DNA of 64,000 nt from Ruminococcaceae bacterium UBA6353 (GCA_002437905.1 DJRT01000014.1:2733-66732); one strand, 5' to 3'. Counted from the stretch's first letter, positions 23,201-31,547 are shown. The notes: generated by a model from the letters alone, not told the origin. Numbers and translations are program-made.

Positions 23201-23968
23201 ATGGCGGTTTTGCAGGTGGAGCATCTGCGGCAGGTCTATCAGGCGGCGGATGGAGAAACGGTGGCGCTGCAGGATATTCACTTTTCCATGGAAAAGGGGG
23301 ATTTCTTCAGTGTGGTGGGACCAAGCGGCTGCGGAAAATCCACACTGCTGTCCATCATAGCGGGTATGCTGCCGGCCAGCGGCGGGCGGGTGCTGGTGGC
23401 GGGCGAACCGGTGACCGGGCCGAGCAGCCATATCGGCTATATGCTGCAGCAGGATAACCTGCTGGAATGGCGCACCATCCGGCAGAATGTGCTGCTGGGG
23501 CTGGAGATCCGCCATGCCCTGACGCGGGAGAACCGCGAACGGGCCGAGCGGCTGCTGGAAACCTATGGACTGGCCGCCTTTGCCAACCGGCGTCCGTCGC
23601 AGCTTTCCGGCGGGATGCGGCAGCGCGCTGCGCTGATCCGTACGCTGGCCGTCAATCCGGACATCCTGCTGCTGGATGAGGCCTTTTCCGCGCTGGATTA
23701 CCAGACGCGGCTGGAGGTGACGGAGGATGTGTACCGCATCATCCGGCAGGAGCAGGTAACGGCGCTGATGGTGACCCACGATATCCCGGAGAGCATCTGC
23801 ATGGGCGACCGGGTGCTGATCCTGTCCGCCCGCCCTGCCGTTATCCGTGAACAGCTCCCTATCCGGTTTTCGCTGCCGGAGCGCACGCCCATCGCCTGCC
23901 GCAGCCAGCCGGAATTTGCGCGCTACTTCGACCACATATGGAAGGAATTGGGGATGCATGAAGCGTAG
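23201..23968 (+). CDS. ABC transporter ATP-binding protein, NitT/TauT (SsuB/ThiZ) type
   Basis: About 255 residues. Walker A GPSGCGKST, Q-loop YMLQQDNLLEW, signature LSGGMRQRAALIR, Walker B DILLLDEAFSALD, and switch His in MVTHDIPESI. The start is ATG 23201 (MAVLQVEHL); a GTG nine bases upstream is possible. It drives uptake by the permease at 23958 and the lipoprotein at 24819. The family covers nitrate, sulfonate, thiamin-precursor and riboflavin importers. The leader has no TPP or FMN riboswitch that I can see, so the substrate stays open. Confidence 0.92.
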   Translation: MAVLQVEHLRQVYQAADGETVALQDIHFSMEKGDFFSVVGPSGCGKSTLLSIIAGMLPASGGRVLVAGEPVTGPSSHIGYMLQQDNLLEWRTIRQNVLLGLEIRHALTRENRERAERLLETYGLAAFANRRPSQLSGGMRQRAALIRTLAVNPDILLLDEAFSALDYQTRLEVTEDVYRIIRQEQVTALMVTHDIPESICMGDRVLILSARPAVIREQLPIRFSLPERTPIACRSQPEFARYFDHIWKELGMHEA

Positions 23969-24782
23969 TATACCGACCGTGCCGGCGCCGTCGCCGGAAA
24001 GGACCCTGTATCTGCGGCAGGAAGAGCGTATCCGCCGCCGTATCCGCCTGTGGCGGTGGGGCGTGCTGGCGCTGTTTCTGCTGGTTTGGGAGGGAACGGC
24101 GCGGCTCGGATGGATCGACAGCTTCATTTTCAGCCAGCCTTCCCGCATTTTGCGTACCTATTGGGATATGGCACAGAATGGCCTGCTGTACCACATGGCG
24201 GTTACCATTGGTGAGACGCTGGCCGGCTTTTTGCTGGGGGCGGCGGCCGGGGTGCTGCTGGCCATCGTGCTGTGGTGGAGTCCCACCGTATCCCGGATCA
24301 GCGAACCGTATCTGGTGGTGCTTAACAGCCTGCCGAAAATTGCCCTCGGCCCGGTCATCATCATCCTGGCGGGCGCCGGCACCCGGGCCATTGTGTTTAT
24401 GGCGCTGGCCATCTCGCTGGTGGTAACGGTGCTGGAAATGCTCAGCGGCTTTCGGGATACCGATGGCGGGGCGCTGCGTATGGCGGCCACCTTCGGCGCC
24501 ACCAAGCGGCAGATCTTTTGCAAGATCGTGTTCCCCTACAATATCCCAACGCTGTTCGACTCGCTCAAGGTGAATATCGGCCTGTCGCTGGTTGGGGTGA
24601 TCGCGGGGGAATTTCTGGTCTCCCGTGCCGGGCTGGGCTACCTGATCGTGTATGGCGGCCAGGTGTTCAAAATGGATCTGGTGATGGCCAGTGTGATCAT
24701 TCTGGCGGTGGTTGCCGCCCTGTTGTATGAGGCTGTTGTGCTGATGCAGGTGCTTGTACGCCGCCGTATGAGCCGCTGCTGA
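23958..24782 (+). CDS. ABC transporter permease, NitT/TauT type
   Basis: 274 residues with six spans. The start ATG 23958 lies inside the end of the ATPase gene (11 bp overlap), so translation is coupled; a longer upstream frame is a shadow. Seen: VLALFLLVWEGTARLGWID, FSQPSRILRTYWDM, and the EAA-like loop ALRMAATFGATKRQIFCKIVFPYNIPTLFDSLKVNIGLS, which docks to the ATPase, then GEFLVSRAGLGYLIVYGGQVF. Forms the membrane channel with the ATPase before it and the binding protein after it. Confidence 0.92.
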   Translation: MKRSIPTVPAPSPERTLYLRQEERIRRRIRLWRWGVLALFLLVWEGTARLGWIDSFIFSQPSRILRTYWDMAQNGLLYHMAVTIGETLAGFLLGAAAGVLLAIVLWWSPTVSRISEPYLVVLNSLPKIALGPVIIILAGAGTRAIVFMALAISLVVTVLEMLSGFRDTDGGALRMAATFGATKRQIFCKIVFPYNIPTLFDSLKVNIGLSLVGVIAGEFLVSRAGLGYLIVYGGQVFKMDLVMASVIILAVVAALLYEAVVLMQVLVRRRMSRC

Positions 24783-24818
24783 GGGCCGAACCGCATGGTC
24801 TGCGGAGAAAGGAAAGCC

Positions 24819-25841
24819 ATGAACAAGCATATTTTATCCCGTTTAACGGCGGTGCTGTGCGCCGCCGTGCTGCTGTGCACCGGGGTGTGCGGCCTGGCCG
24901 GCTGCGCCGGCAAGAGCGACACCGTGAAGGTGCGCCTGTGTGAAGTGACCCACTCCATATTCTACGCGCCGCAGTATGCCGCGCTGGCACTGGGCTATTT
25001 TGCCGATGAGGGGCTGGAGGTGGAGCTGACCAACGGGCAGGGCGCCGATGCGGTGATGGCCGCGGTGCTGAGCAACAACATTGATATCGGCTTCTGTGGG
25101 CCGGAGGCCTCCATCTATGTATACAATGAGGGCAAGGAGGACTATACCCAGGTGTTTGCGCAGGTGACCCGCCGGGATGGCTCCTTCCTGCTGGGACGGC
25201 AGGAGGACCCGGATTTCACCTGGGATAAGGTGCGGGGCAAGACCGTGCTGCCCGGCCGCAAGGGGGGCGTGCCCTATATGACGCTGGAGCATGTACTGCG
25301 TCAGAACGGCATTGACCCGGCGACGGATACCATACTGGACAACAGTGTGCAGTATGCCATGATGACCGCGGCCTTCACCGGCGGCACGGGGGACTATGTG
25401 ACCGCTTTCGAGCCGACGGCCTCGCTGCTGCAGCAGCAGGGGCAGGGGTATATCGTTGCCTCGGTGGGCGAGGCCTCCGGCGATATCCCCTACACCGCCT
25501 ATTTTGCCAAGAAGAGCTATATCGAAAAGCACGCGGATGTGATCCAGCGCTTCACCAATGCCCTGTACCGCGGGCAGCAGTGGGTGGCTGCGCACTCGGC
25601 ACAGGAGATCGCTGCCACGGTGGCGGAAAGCTTCCCGGATACCGACCGGGCGCTGCTGGAAAAGGCTGTGGAGAGCTACCGCCGCATTGATGCCTGGAAC
25701 GATACGCCTGTGCTCAGTGAAGAAAGCTTTGACCGGCTGCAGACCGTCATGACCGAGGCCGGCGAGCTTTCGCAGCGGGCGGATTACAGCAAGGTTGTGA
25801 ACAATACCTTTGCCGAAAAGGCCGTCAGCGCCGGAAAATAA
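24819..25841 (+). CDS. ABC transporter substrate-binding lipoprotein, NMT1/THI5-like
   Basis: 340 residues from ATG 24819, with GGAGAAAGG upstream. The lipoprotein signal ends in the lipobox CGLAGC (about residue 30). The mature protein begins VKVRLCEVTHSIFYAPQYAALALGYFADEGL, the usual opening of SsuA/ThiY/NMT1 proteins, then AVLSNNIDIGFCGPEASIYVYN and a VTAFEPTASLL motif at the hinge. Substrate not determined: a pyrimidine precursor of thiamin, riboflavin or a sulfonate are all plausible. Third gene of the transporter operon, closed by a terminator at 25857-25892. Confidence 0.9.
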   Translation: MNKHILSRLTAVLCAAVLLCTGVCGLAGCAGKSDTVKVRLCEVTHSIFYAPQYAALALGYFADEGLEVELTNGQGADAVMAAVLSNNIDIGFCGPEASIYVYNEGKEDYTQVFAQVTRRDGSFLLGRQEDPDFTWDKVRGKTVLPGRKGGVPYMTLEHVLRQNGIDPATDTILDNSVQYAMMTAAFTGGTGDYVTAFEPTASLLQQQGQGYIVASVGEASGDIPYTAYFAKKSYIEKHADVIQRFTNALYRGQQWVAAHSAQEIAATVAESFPDTDRALLEKAVESYRRIDAWNDTPVLSEESFDRLQTVMTEAGELSQRADYSKVVNNTFAEKAVSAGK

Positions 25842-25856
25842 GAACAGAAACAGCAA

Positions 25857-25892
25857 AACCGCCGCCTGCCGGAGATCCGGCAGGCGGCGGTT
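25857..25892. terminator. Terminator between the ABC operon and the GH16 gene
   Basis: 16 bp perfect stem (25857-25872 and 25877-25892, loop AGAT). T-rich on both sides; it serves two convergent genes. Confidence 0.75.
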
Positions 25893-25905
25893 CCTATTGC
25901 TTTGT

Positions 25906-26790
25906 CTATTTCCCCAGCCGCAGCGCGGTGCTGCCCGGCTGCTGATACAGGCGGATGTAGTCAATATCCATCTCGATGGGGTAGGTCAGGGCGGCATCCG
26001 GCGGCGTGCGGTCCTTCCAGCCGACATTGAAGCCGGTAATGATACACTGGTACTTATCCTTAAAATACTCGTCCAGATCATAGGCAAAGTATGGCTCACC
26101 GTCGCAGTAGAATGTCATTTTTTCTTCCGTCCACAGCAGGGCGAAGGTGTGGAAATCGTCCGAAAAGGCGCTGCCCGGCAGAAAATACCGGCGGGAAAGG
26201 CTGTCCACCACGCCGTCCAGTGAGGAGTGTTGCTGGCCGCTTTCGGCGGAGGGCCATTTGTGTACATTGGCGGTCAGGCGGTGAGCCAATCCAAGGCTCT
26301 CAAAGATGTCGATCTCAAACATATCTTTTTCATTGCCGTTTGTCCAAAAAGAGGAATAGACACCGACGGCATCCGGCAGGCGCGCCCGCATCTCCAGATA
26401 TCCGCAGTGAAACCGCATGGTTTCTGTGGTTTTCAGCGCATCGGAGCCGTACCACCCGGTGCCGTCATCGGTTTTGAAATACCGCAGGGTCACAAGGCCG
26501 TCGTGCACGGTGACCGTTTGCTCGTTCGCTATCAGTTGCACCTTGCCGCCGGCGCTGCTGTCCAGTTCTCCGTCATAAATGCGCCATTTGCTTTCGTCCA
26601 GTGTATCGCCGTCGAATTCATCGCCCCATACCAGCTCATAGCCGTCCGGCACGCCCTGCTTCTCCGGCAGGTCTTCATCCGTTGAGGAGAGGGAATTGGT
26701 GCTGCTATCCGACCCGGCGGTGCCGGCGGCACAGCCGGCCAGCAGCAGCGGCAGGCAGAGCAGGAAACAGAACAGACGCATGGCGGACAT
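25906..26790 (-). CDS. Glycoside hydrolase family 16 lipoprotein
   Basis: 294 residues from ATG 26790 (MSAMRLFCFLLCLPLLLAGC), a lipoprotein signal with lipobox LLAGC, then a Ser/Thr linker. The frame is open farther upstream only because it crosses the next gene. The catalytic domain begins GYELVWGDEFDGDTLDESKW and carries the GH16 nucleophile/acid-base signature EIDIFE, with TANVHKWPSA and FHTFALLWTEEKMTFYCDG after it. GH16 enzymes cut beta-1,3/1,4-glucans, xyloglucan, agar or carrageenan; the subfamily cannot be told here. Anchored outside the membrane, it would trim polysaccharides at the cell surface. Confidence 0.92.
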   Translation of the reverse strand: MSAMRLFCFLLCLPLLLAGCAAGTAGSDSSTNSLSSTDEDLPEKQGVPDGYELVWGDEFDGDTLDESKWRIYDGELDSSAGGKVQLIANEQTVTVHDGLVTLRYFKTDDGTGWYGSDALKTTETMRFHCGYLEMRARLPDAVGVYSSFWTNGNEKDMFEIDIFESLGLAHRLTANVHKWPSAESGQQHSSLDGVVDSLSRRYFLPGSAFSDDFHTFALLWTEEKMTFYCDGEPYFAYDLDEYFKDKYQCIITGFNVGWKDRTPPDAALTYPIEMDIDYIRLYQQPGSTALRLGK

Positions 26791-26873
26791 AAAAAACACC
26801 CTTCCGTTTGTTGGTACTCCCATTATACAGGAATCCGGAAGGATGTCAACAGGTTTTCGCCCTTGCCGGGGTG

Positions 26874-27620
26874 TCAGATACCCGGCGTTTCGTACAGCTT
26901 GCGTACCGTGCCGGAGAGCCACAGGCAGCTGCCGTCGGCTTCGATGGTCAGACTGCCGGCCGGCTGCTGCAGGGTCAGCCGCACGGGTGTGCCGAGCAAC
27001 GCCTGCTGCCAGGCCCCCACGGCGGCGGTGCCGCTGGCGCAGGAGCTCTCCCAGAACAGGGTGTCGGCCGCCGGCACATAGACCAGCGGCGTCATGCGGC
27101 TTTTGCCATCGGTCAGCAGCAGCCCCAGTGCCGGAGCGGCCAACTGGCGGCACAGCGGACGGATCAGGGCTTCGGCGGCTGCCCGGTCAAGCGGGGCAGT
27201 CAGCGGGATATGGGTGATGCCGGGCAGCTCCACCACCGGTACAGAGCCGAGGGACGGCAGCTCACGCACTCCGATACGCAGCGGCAGCGGCATGGCCACC
27301 CGGCCGCGCCAGCCGCCGGGTGCCGGGGTGATCTCGACCGGCACCGGTGTCGGTGTGCCGGATACCCGCAGCAGCACCCGGCCGCCCTGCGGCCGCAGCA
27401 GGGCGGCGGCCGCCATGGAGGCGTTACCACAGAATTCGCCGCCCGCCATGGTCAGCGCCGGTGCCTCGCCGGCGGTTACAAAGCCCAGCTGCTCTGCTGT
27501 CGGCTCTGCGGCCATCAGTGCAGCGGCCACGGCCGGCCGCTGCGCCGGCGGCACGGGGGTGGTCACCAGCACCGTGCGGTTGCCGGTGGGATCCATCAGG
27601 GCGTAATTCACCCGGTTCAT
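26874..27620 (-). CDS. DapF-fold amino-acid racemase/epimerase-like protein (CntK-like)
   Basis: 248 residues, two-domain diaminopimelate-epimerase fold. Both catalytic cysteines are in place: GGEFCGNASMAAAALL in domain one and ESSCASGTAAVGAW in domain two. The GGEFCGNASM wording, in place of the DapF GNGxRC box, is like the histidine racemase CntK of staphylopine synthesis and related PLP-independent racemases, so its amino acid is probably not meso-DAP. Its GTG/ATG start overlaps the stop of the amino-acid ABC ATPase gene by 4 bp, so it belongs to that uptake operon. This suggests it racemises the imported amino acid. No CntL or CntM partners are present. Confidence 0.75.
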   Translation of the reverse strand: MNRVNYALMDPTGNRTVLVTTPVPPAQRPAVAAALMAAEPTAEQLGFVTAGEAPALTMAGGEFCGNASMAAAALLRPQGGRVLLRVSGTPTPVPVEITPAPGGWRGRVAMPLPLRIGVRELPSLGSVPVVELPGITHIPLTAPLDRAAAEALIRPLCRQLAAPALGLLLTDGKSRMTPLVYVPAADTLFWESSCASGTAAVGAWQQALLGTPVRLTLQQPAGSLTIEADGSCLWLSGTVRKLYETPGI

Positions 27621-28369
27621 CGCTGGTAATTCTGCAGGAAGCGGCGGGTACGCTCCTGTGTGGTATTGCCGAAGACCTCCTCCGGCTTGCCCTGCTCCAC
27701 GATCACGCCGCCATCCATGAAGATGACGCGGTCGGATACCGCGCGGGCAAAATCCATTTCGTGCGTGACGATCACCATGGTCATTTTTTCCTCAGCCAGC
27801 TGGCGGATGACCTTCAGTACCTCGCCGGTCAGCTCCGGATCCAGCGCTGAGGTCGGCTCATCAAAGAAAAGGATCTCCGGCTTCATGGCCAGTGCCCGCA
27901 CGATGGATACGCGCTGCTGCTGCCCGCCGGAAAGCTGGCAGGGATAGGCGTCAGCCTTGTCCTCCAGCCCCATCTTGGCCAAAAGCTCCATGGCCTCCTG
28001 CCGCACCTGCTTTGGGTCGCGGTGCAGCACCGATACCGGGGCATCGGTCAGGTTCTTGAGCACGGTATAGTGCGGAAAAAGGTTGAAATTCTGGAACACC
28101 AGGCCAAAGCTCTGCCGGAAGGGACGCAGATCCTTGGCATAGGTCATGCGTCCGTCCTGCATGCCGGCAGCCTGCCGGCCCATGTAGCTCAGGCTGCCGC
28201 CGTCCATGCGCTCCAGCAGGGTGGCACAGCGCAGCAGGGTGGATTTTCCGCTGCCGGAGGGGCCGATGACCGATACCACCTCGCCCTTGTCCACCGTGAG
28301 GGAAATATCCTTCAGCACCTCCAGCTCACCGAAGCGCTTGCAGACATTGTCCATGCGTAAGATATTCAT
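27617..28369 (-). CDS. Polar amino-acid ABC transporter ATP-binding protein (GlnQ/HisP type)
   Basis: 250 residues. Walker A GPSGSGKST, Q-loop VFQNFNLFPHYTVLKN, signature LSGGQQQRVSIVRAL, Walker B EILFFDEPTSALDPEL, switch VTHEMDFARAV, then VIFMDGGVIVEQG: the pattern of amino-acid importers. ATG 28369 has AGGAGG seven bases upstream, while an ATG six bases earlier is too close to it, so 28369 is chosen. Its stop overlaps the racemase gene by 4 bp. It pairs with the permease at 28382 and the binding protein at 29139. Confidence 0.94.
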   Translation of the reverse strand: MNILRMDNVCKRFGELEVLKDISLTVDKGEVVSVIGPSGSGKSTLLRCATLLERMDGGSLSYMGRQAAGMQDGRMTYAKDLRPFRQSFGLVFQNFNLFPHYTVLKNLTDAPVSVLHRDPKQVRQEAMELLAKMGLEDKADAYPCQLSGGQQQRVSIVRALAMKPEILFFDEPTSALDPELTGEVLKVIRQLAEEKMTMVIVTHEMDFARAVSDRVIFMDGGVIVEQGKPEEVFGNTTQERTRRFLQNYQR

Positions 28370-28381
28370 TGCCATCCCTCC

Positions 28382-29038
28382 TCAGCGGTAGTAGTCCAGC
28401 GCCTTTTCCAGCCGCTGCATGATAAAGGCCACCAGATAGTTAAATATGTAGTAGAAAACCGCGGCGGCCACAAAGGTCATCATGCCGGGGGAATTGGGCG
28501 CCACGGCAATCTGCTTGGCCCGTGTGAACATCTCCACTGTGCCGATCACGGAGGCCAGGGAGGTGTCCTTGACCAGGGTGATGACCTCATTGGTCACGGG
28601 GGGCAGCACCCGTTTGATCATCTGCGGCAGAATGATCTTGCCGAAGGTTTGCACCCGGGTATAGCCCAGCACCTGTGCCGCCTCATGCTGGCCAACCGGG
28701 ATGGATTCAATCCCGCTGCGGTAGATCTCGGCGAAGTAGGCGGCGTAATTGATGGCAAAGGCCACGATCACTGCCATGAAGCGCCAATTGCCCGGAAGCT
28801 GTACGCCGAACAGCAGATTGGGGCCATAGAATACCACCATCAGCTGCAGCATCAGCGGTGTGCCGCGCATGATGGAAATGTAGATATTCACCAGCCAGCG
28901 CAGCGGCGCAAAGCGGCTGACCTTGCCAAAGTACACCAGCAGCCCGAGCGGCTGAGAGAACAGCAGCGTCAGCAGAAAAATCAGCAGGGTCTGCCAAAAG
29001 CCCTTGGCCAGCAGCCCAAGCATGGTCATGATCGTCAT
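28382..29038 (-). CDS. Amino-acid ABC transporter permease (HisM/GlnP type)
   Basis: 218 residues, five or so spans. Seen: FWQTLLIFLLTLLFSQPLGLLVYFG, YISIMRGTPLMLQLMVVFYG, FAINYAAYFAEIYRSGIESIPVGQHEAAQVLGYTR (the ATPase-docking loop) and ILPQMIKRVLPPVTNEVITLVKDTSLASVIG. All are hallmarks of the HEAT-family (histidine/glutamate/arginine/glutamine) permeases. GGAG before the ATG. A hairpin between it and the binding-protein gene (29087-29116) may lower its expression relative to that gene. Confidence 0.94.
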   Translation of the reverse strand: MTIMTMLGLLAKGFWQTLLIFLLTLLFSQPLGLLVYFGKVSRFAPLRWLVNIYISIMRGTPLMLQLMVVFYGPNLLFGVQLPGNWRFMAVIVAFAINYAAYFAEIYRSGIESIPVGQHEAAQVLGYTRVQTFGKIILPQMIKRVLPPVTNEVITLVKDTSLASVIGTVEMFTRAKQIAVAPNSPGMMTFVAAAVFYYIFNYLVAFIMQRLEKALDYYR

Positions 29039-29086
29039 GGGTGATGCTCCTTCATCGTGTTGTGGTGGCCGGTAAACAGCCCCAAG

Positions 29087-29121
29087 CGGGGATGCTGTGC
29101 ATGCACAGCATCCCCGTTTTT
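29087..29121. terminator. 30 bp palindrome between binding protein and permease genes
   Basis: Perfect palindrome 29087-29116. On the minus strand, the sense strand of this operon, there is no U tract, so it is likely an mRNA-stabilising hairpin that leaves more binding-protein message than permease message. On the plus strand it ends in five Ts. Confidence 0.55.
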
Positions 29122-29138
29122 CTGTATCGCGGCTGTGG

Positions 29139-29945
29139 TTATTTGATCAGGCACAGGCTCTCCAGCACCAGACCATCATCCACATACTTTTCGGCGATCT
29201 TCAGCATGGTGCCGTCCGCAGCCATTGCCTTAAGCTGCTCATTGACGGTATCCCGCAGTGCCTCGTTGCCCTTCAGGAAGCCGATGGCGTATTGCTCCTG
29301 CGAGATCGGCTCGTCCAGGATCACATACTCGTCGCCATTATCCTTTACCTGTTTGGTGGCTACGCCCAGGTCGGCGGCAATTGCGTCCACTGTGCCCTGC
29401 TTGAGATCCATGAAGCCGAGATTGTAGTCGGCCAGCTGAACCACCTCGGCCAGCGAGTTTTTGAAGCTCTCGTTGCCGTCGATCGCGTCCACCGCTGAAG
29501 AGCCGCTCTGCGCCATCACCTTTTTGCCGGCCAGGTCAGCCATGGAGGTGATGCCGGAATTCTTTTTGACCACCAGCACGATCTTGTTGTCCACATAGGG
29601 AACCGACCAGGTGTAGTCGTTTTCGCGGCCGGTGTAGGTGAAGCCGTTCCAGATGCAGTTGATCGAGCCGGCTTTCAGCTCGGCGTCCTTGCTATTCCAG
29701 TCAATGGCTTTTTCCTCCAGCTCCCAGCCGAGGCGGCTGCAGACCTCCTTGGCCATGGCCAGGTCAAAGCCGTCGTAGCTGCCGTCGGCAGCGACAAAGC
29801 CAAAGGGCGGAAACTCCGCATCGAAGCCGACCTTGAGCTTGAAGCCCTTGCCGAGATCCTTTTCGGTTACGGTGCCGGTGCTGCCGCAGGCGCACAGGCC
29901 AAGCGCCAGAACCAGCGCCAGAATAAGACACAATACTTTTTTCAT
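29139..29945 (-). CDS. Amino-acid ABC transporter substrate-binding lipoprotein
   Basis: 268 residues from ATG 29945 (MKKVLCLILALVLALGLCAC), a lipoprotein signal with lipobox LCAC. The mature part opens KLKVGFDAEFPPFGFVAADG-YDGFDLAMAKEVCSRLG, the family 3 solute-binding signature, followed by SIDCIWNGFT-like INCIWNGFTYTGRE and YAIGFLKGNEALRDTVN. Of the polar amino-acid group, histidine, arginine, glutamine and cystine are possible. CGGAGG precedes the ATG; an upstream extension of the frame has no ribosome site. A promoter lies at 29994-30022. First gene of the operon. Confidence 0.94.
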   Translation of the reverse strand: MKKVLCLILALVLALGLCACGSTGTVTEKDLGKGFKLKVGFDAEFPPFGFVAADGSYDGFDLAMAKEVCSRLGWELEEKAIDWNSKDAELKAGSINCIWNGFTYTGRENDYTWSVPYVDNKIVLVVKKNSGITSMADLAGKKVMAQSGSSAVDAIDGNESFKNSLAEVVQLADYNLGFMDLKQGTVDAIAADLGVATKQVKDNGDEYVILDEPISQEQYAIGFLKGNEALRDTVNEQLKAMAADGTMLKIAEKYVDDGLVLESLCLIK

Positions 29946-29993
29946 TGGTAAAGCCCTCCGTTTGATTTTTGTTTGTTGTTTCGTTGTGCCATC

Positions 29994-30022
29994 ATAATAG
30001 CACACTACCACGCTAAAGTAAA
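29994..30022 (-). promoter_or_regulatory. Promoter of the amino-acid ABC operon
   Basis: Minus strand TTTACT (30022-30017), 17 bp spacer, TATTAT (29999-29994). Confidence 0.6.
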
Positions 30023-30155
30023 GTGTTTTTTCGCTGTTTTTTGCGATTTGTGAAAATCGCCGGCCGGCACGGCGGATTTTTCCCCACGGTTGTGCATATT
30101 TTACTATGGCAGCGCGTTAGCACGCGAAAGCGTACGGCCGTGAAACAAAAAACAG

Positions 30156-30184
30156 TTGACAAATCCGGGAGGTTTGCCTATAAT
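30156..30184 (+). promoter_or_regulatory. Perfect-consensus sigma-A promoter for the sodium-pump/MgtC operon
   Basis: TTGACA (30156-30161), exactly 17 bp, TATAAT (30179-30184). Start predicted near 30191, right at the 5' edge of the riboswitch-like structure. A promoter this strong is usually held in check by something downstream. Confidence 0.85.
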
Positions 30185-30190
30185 AAACCT

Positions 30191-30324
30191 GTCAAAAGGG
30201 AGTAGCAGGCGGAGCGATCCGTTTCTCCGGCGTCAAAACACGGCCGTACGGCCCGCTTGAGGATGAAATTGCCAGACTTTTGCCGCTTTTGGTCGGTCGA
30301 CCGAAAACGGCAGAGGTCTTTTTT
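30191..30324 (+). ncRNA. Candidate yybP-ykoY-type (Mn2+) riboswitch with terminator expression platform
   Basis: The leader opens with CAAAAGGGAGTAGC (from 30193), close to the AAAGGGGAGTAGC box of the yybP-ykoY class, and later has TGAGG then CCAGACTTTTGCC (30272-30284), close to the class AGACCTTTGC box. P1 would be CAAAAG (30193-30198) with CTTTTG (30277-30282). A 12 bp terminator stem (30274-30285 with 30308-30319) with a T run uses the same AGACTTTTG strand, so P1 and the terminator exclude each other. Bound aptamer would therefore allow read-through. Recognition is by eye; a covariance search would settle it. Confidence 0.6.
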
Positions 30325-30416
30325 CATTCCCGGGGACGGTTTTTCCCACTGCTGCTGCCGTGCCGTGTGGTGTGCGGCGTATTTATCTCATTATAGGAAT
30401 TATAGGAGGGCTTTTT

Positions 30417-31547
30417 GTGGCAGAACTGTTTTCCAATTTCACCAACATTACCTGGCAGCAGTGCCTTATGTGGGTGATCGGCGCGGTGCTGATCTGGCTG
30501 GCGATCAAGAAGGATATGGAGCCGTCGCTGCTGCTGCCGATGGGCTTTGGCGCGATCCTGGTCAACCTGCCCCTTTCCGGAGCGGTGACCCAGCTGTACG
30601 AAACAGGCGAGGAGGTCGGTGCGCTGAATGTGCTGTTTGACGCCGGCATCGCCAATGAGCTGTTTCCGCTGCTGCTGTTTGTCGGTATCGGCGCCATGAT
30701 TGATTTCGGGCCGCTGCTGTCCAACCCCAAGCTGATGATCTTCGGCGCGGCGGCGCAATTCGGCATCTTCTTCACCCTCAGCCTGGCCTGCCTGCTGGGC
30801 TTTGATCTCAAGGATGCCGCCTCGGTGGCCATCATCGGCGCGGCCGATGGCCCCACCTCGATTTTCGTGGCCAACTATTTCGAGTCGAAGTATCTGGGCG
30901 CGATCGTGGTGGCGGCGTATTCCTATATGGCGTTGGTGCCGATCATCCAGCCGCCGGTCATCCGCCTGCTGACCACCAAAAAGGAACGGCTGATCCGTAT
31001 GCCGTACAAGGCGGCCAGCGTGACCAAGACCACCCGCATCCTGTTCCCGATCGTGATTACGGCTATCACCGGTATCGTTTCTCCCCGCAGCGTGGCGCTG
31101 ATCGGCTTCCTGATGTTTGGCAACCTGATCCGGGAGTGCGGCGTGCTGGATAGCCTGTCGGAGACGGCGCAGAAGGTACTGGCCAATCTCATCACCCTGT
31201 TCCTCGGCCTGACCATAGCCACCAAGATGCGGGCAGAGGATTTCCTGACCCCGCAGACGCTGGGCATCATCGCCCTGGGGCTGGTGGCCTTCATCTTCGA
31301 TACGGCCGGCGGCGTGATCTTCGCCAAGCTGCTGAACCTGTTTCTGCCGCGGGAGAAAAAGATCAATCCCATGATCGGTGCGGCGGGCATTTCCGCCTTC
31401 CCCATGTCTGCCCGTGTGGTGCACAAGATGGGGCTGAAGGAGGACAACCAGAACTTCCTGCTGATGCACGCGGTGGGGGTCAATGTTTCCGGCCAGATCG
31501 CCTCGGTGATCGCCGGCGGCATGATCCTGAACCTGATCGCCCGCTGA
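30417..31547 (+). CDS. Sodium-ion-translocating decarboxylase beta subunit family protein (OadB/GcdB/MmdB)
   Basis: 376 residues, about nine to eleven spans. In oxaloacetate, glutaconyl-CoA and methylmalonyl-CoA decarboxylases the beta subunit pumps Na+ outward using decarboxylation energy. Seen: MGFGAILVNLPLSG, FVGIGAMIDFGPLL, SVAIIGAADGPTSIF (Asp of the Na+ site region), VSPRSVALIGFLMFGNLIRE, and GAAGISAFPMSARVVHK with MHAVGVNVSGQIASVI. GTG 30417 is chosen because TAGGAGGG lies six bases upstream; an in-frame ATG farther up falls within the terminator region. No alpha (carboxyltransferase) or biotin subunit is near, so it is an orphan here. Riboswitch-like control and an MgtC neighbour hint at an ion-homeostasis job. 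Confidence 0.92.
   Translation: MAELFSNFTNITWQQCLMWVIGAVLIWLAIKKDMEPSLLLPMGFGAILVNLPLSGAVTQLYETGEEVGALNVLFDAGIANELFPLLLFVGIGAMIDFGPLLSNPKLMIFGAAAQFGIFFTLSLACLLGFDLKDAASVAIIGAADGPTSIFVANYFESKYLGAIVVAAYSYMALVPIIQPPVIRLLTTKKERLIRMPYKAASVTKTTRILFPIVITAITGIVSPRSVALIGFLMFGNLIRECGVLDSLSETAQKVLANLITLFLGLTIATKMRAEDFLTPQTLGIIALGLVAFIFDTAGGVIFAKLLNLFLPREKKINPMIGAAGISAFPMSARVVHKMGLKEDNQNFLLMHAVGVNVSGQIASVIAGGMILNLIAR

Noticed and set aside
25906..27153. 415-residue version of the GH16 protein
   Set aside because: The upstream part is antisense-frame overlap with the racemase gene; the lipoprotein signal at 26790 marks the real start.
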